Source: Aurelia coerulea (Eukaryota; Cnidaria; Scyphozoa; Semaeostomeae; Ulmaridae). Taken from it: 64,000 nt of DNA. The notes under the pieces are model-generated. The model made no database searches. It was given only the letters and a program-made list of their open reading frames with translations, and was not told the DNA's origin. The DNA is taken from contig CM076959.1 in NCBI GenBank assembly GCA_039566865.1, forward strand, positions 12,383,501-12,447,500. Direction: 5' to 3'. This document shows positions 62,200 to 64,000 of the stretch, piece by piece. The first letter of the stretch is position 1, and each line of letters begins with the position of its first letter. Made by a program: the position numbers and the translations under genes.

Positions 62200-62637
62200 G
62201 GTTGAACTGTTGTGATGAGTTTTTCGTTCAACTGTACTTTGGAGAACCTTGGCATGTTCTTTAAAGTAACACTCCAGTCAGACTGTATTTTACCAGGACT
62301 ACGTTAGTTAGGCCTAGCATCAGCGCCTTCTGCTTCTCCGTGGTGTTTCTCTGCTCGCAAATAATTTTTCTCCGGCCTTACCGCTTCCACGTTGGTCCCA
62401 GTATCCGGCATGAGTTTAGAAAAAACTAGGGTCAGGTTGAAGAAACAGAACTTGAGATCTTTCATTTGAGTTTCGTTTCGTTGTCATACTTGCGAGCTTT
62501 TCGTAGTGATCTCTGTTTGTTTTGATTAGGCCCACGTGCGGTTTGACTACCAAAACCACAATGCATTGCGCGCATCTCGAATAAGGGGAATCGTGAATTG
62601 TCTTCGCTCCCCATGGTATCGTACCTGTAATGTTGTA

Positions 62638-63598
62638 CCGGGTGTCCAAAAAAAAAGGTAACAGATTTGATGGGGGCTAGCGATGAGAGTATAAGTCGAA
62701 TCAATCCCAAATAAGTTTTGAAGTACTCTTCGATAGTTAACTTGAAGATTAACACCTCGTTTGTTGATATTGGCGCATTGAGAGTTGAAATATTAATCTC
62801 GAAAGCCAAAAGTTGCGTCCATACCAGAGCTTTTGGGTTTTGGCCTAAACTGCTAACGCGCTGGTTAGGGGAATCTCCTTAGTCAAAGACATTTTTGGAC
62901 AAGGATCGGTCCTTTGGGTACCCGTTGGAAAATAACGTAAAAAACTGAAAACTAACAAACAAATTAATGAACATAGTTACCAAGGAATATTTTTCTTCAG
63001 TCAAAATGCATTTACAAAAGTACACCAAGCCAAGCACGAATGAGCATTTTTTATGTTCCCTTGGGCATATACGATTGCTTGTTTCGTAATAATTTTGTGA
63101 GAGATGATGCAAAAAACATTTCATTCAAGCAATGAAGATTGCAAGATAGTCTATGTGTTAAAGCCTACGGGGCTTATTTCGCTAATGAATAACTGTTCTC
63201 AGGCAGGTGTGATTTAAAGTTTTTGTAGAATCAAGAAAGGGGTCTCTTCGGGGCTAAATTCTTGAATCTGATTGTAAAGTTCAGCGTCAGATTTCCACTA
63301 AAATGTGTTCCTAAGCACGAGGTTTCTTGCTTGTACTTGGCTATGATTGAGGAGATTCCACAGCACAGCGAGTTAACAGCTTAGGCCAAACCCCAAAAGC
63401 TCTGGTTTTGAGTAGGAGGCAAATTTGGACTTTCAAGATTAATATTCCAACTCTTGATGCACCAATATCAACAAATAAGGTATCAATCTTCAAGTTAACT
63501 ATCCAAGAGTACTTCAAAACTTATCAGGAGTCGATTCAACCTAAATTCTTTTCGCTAGCCCCAATCAAATCTGTTACCTTTTTTTTTGGGACACCCGG
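62638..63598. mobile_element. Mariner-like MITE, family 3, long inverted repeats
   Basis: 961 bp flanked by TA (62636-62637 and 63599-63600). Ends CCGGGTGTCCAAAAAAAAAG and CCGGGTGTCCCAAAAAAAAA (inverted), then GTAACAGATTTGAT and GGGGCTAGCGA on both sides. The inverted repeats extend about 230 bp per arm (to about 62870 and 63370). The tip differs from the CAGGGTGTCCC families by one or two bases. No transposase. Confidence 0.9.
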
Positions 63599-63600
63599 TA

Positions 63601-64000
63601 TAGTAATTAGAACAGGTATTGTAGATTGTAAGATATATTGTAAAATTTTGCATTGGAATAAAAAAGCAACGAAGAATGGCAAACTAACAATATCAGAAGG
63701 AATGGATTACAGTAGAAATTCATTTGCAAGGTTCATGTAGGGTGGCCGGATAATTTTGGCAAGTAGTGTAGGTGCAAATAGCTCAATTTCGTCAAAACTT
63801 GCACTTTTCTTGGTTACCCAACAACCAATCTCGTGATAAAAATTCATCAGTACAATTTTTGAATTTTAATTTGTACAATTATGGCACAGTGCAAGTTTCA
63901 TTGTCATAGCCGCTATAATTGCGGAGATAGTGGCGGGGGGGGGGGGGCAAAAACGCCCCTCGTAGAAAATCAATAACATTTCATCTGGTTAAAATAGGGT
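63601..64000. other. No gene; G14 run near the window end
   Basis: Non-coding. A run of 14 G at 63934-63947 followed by CAAAAACGCCCCTCG could be one end of another G-run element cut by the window edge. Confidence 0.4.

Larger units (their letters stand above)
60612..62612. repeat. 2-kb inverted duplication carrying a SWIM gene
   Basis: The left arm 60612-61190 recurs inverted at about 62016-62612 with about 3% differences, including upstream, 5' UTR-like and first coding sequence. The loop (61191-62015) holds the diverged remainders of the two gene copies meeting tail to tail near 61670, plus a MITE. The arm homology runs up to the Gypsy LTR on the left. On the right it passes into the MITE-flanking sequence at 62613-62637. 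Confidence 0.9.

Overview
This window looks like AT-rich animal DNA, most likely from a cnidarian and probably an anthozoan. The support is: spliced genes with canonical AG/GT borders; a fibrinogen-type secreted gene and a class A GPCR exon; a SWIM zinc-finger gene of a type common in cnidarian genomes; Ngaro/PAT-type tyrosine-recombinase, Penelope, Gypsy and several LINE lineages; and a G-run repeat beginning GGGTACTCCCATACTTG that I recall from coral and anemone sequence. The taxon is an inference. I see no bacterial operons, rRNA, functional tRNA or CRISPR.

Host genes are sparse. The best is a fibrinogen-domain gene on the + strand. I rebuilt it from exons at 4984-5075, 12284-12579 and 15783-16140 (stop TAA), with possible micro-exons at 3642-3666 and 3820-3828. 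Reading frame and splice phase agree across all three main exons, and its introns are packed with transposon debris. A single GPCR exon (47154-47916, TM1-TM5, ending at a GTAAGT donor) is the second host candidate. A SWIM zinc-finger gene lies at 61.0-62.2 kb as two tail-to-tail, decayed copies inside a 2-kb inverted duplication.

The rest is mobile DNA. From left to right: LINE reverse-transcriptase (RT) tail remnants and a 12-bp minisatellite with a tRNA-like insert (0-2.3 kb); MITEs and a 1.7-kb foldback (4-8 kb); mariner-like MITEs, a 150-bp tandem array and a palindrome (8.8-11.5 kb); the transposon-filled fibrinogen intron (12.6-15.8 kb); more RT remnants and foldbacks (16-22 kb); a structurally complete Ngaro/PAT-type retrotransposon with identical split direct repeats (22815-27957); a LINE on the minus strand with an intact 966-aa endonuclease/RT and an SGNH-hydrolase ORF1 remnant (28.5-32.06 kb); a dead LINE interrupted by a mariner-like MITE and a second retroelement (32.4-34.6 kb); four further RT remnants and a hAT MITE (34.8-41.5 kb); foldbacks and a Penelope GIY-YIG remnant (41.7-46.5 kb); MITEs (49.5-51.9 kb); and an old Gypsy LTR element on the minus strand (52611-60611). 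The Gypsy element carries a MYND-type zinc finger that is split by a 249-bp hAT MITE with a perfect 8-bp target duplication. A 960-bp mariner-like MITE (62638-63598) closes the window.

The most notable points are the intact Ngaro/PAT-type and LINE elements, the MYND finger in the Gypsy polyprotein, the number of long inverted repeats (at least six foldbacks over 300 bp), several MITE families sharing only the extreme tip CAGGGTGTCCC, and tiny hairpin elements of 50-66 bp. I found no convincing new defence or metabolic system.
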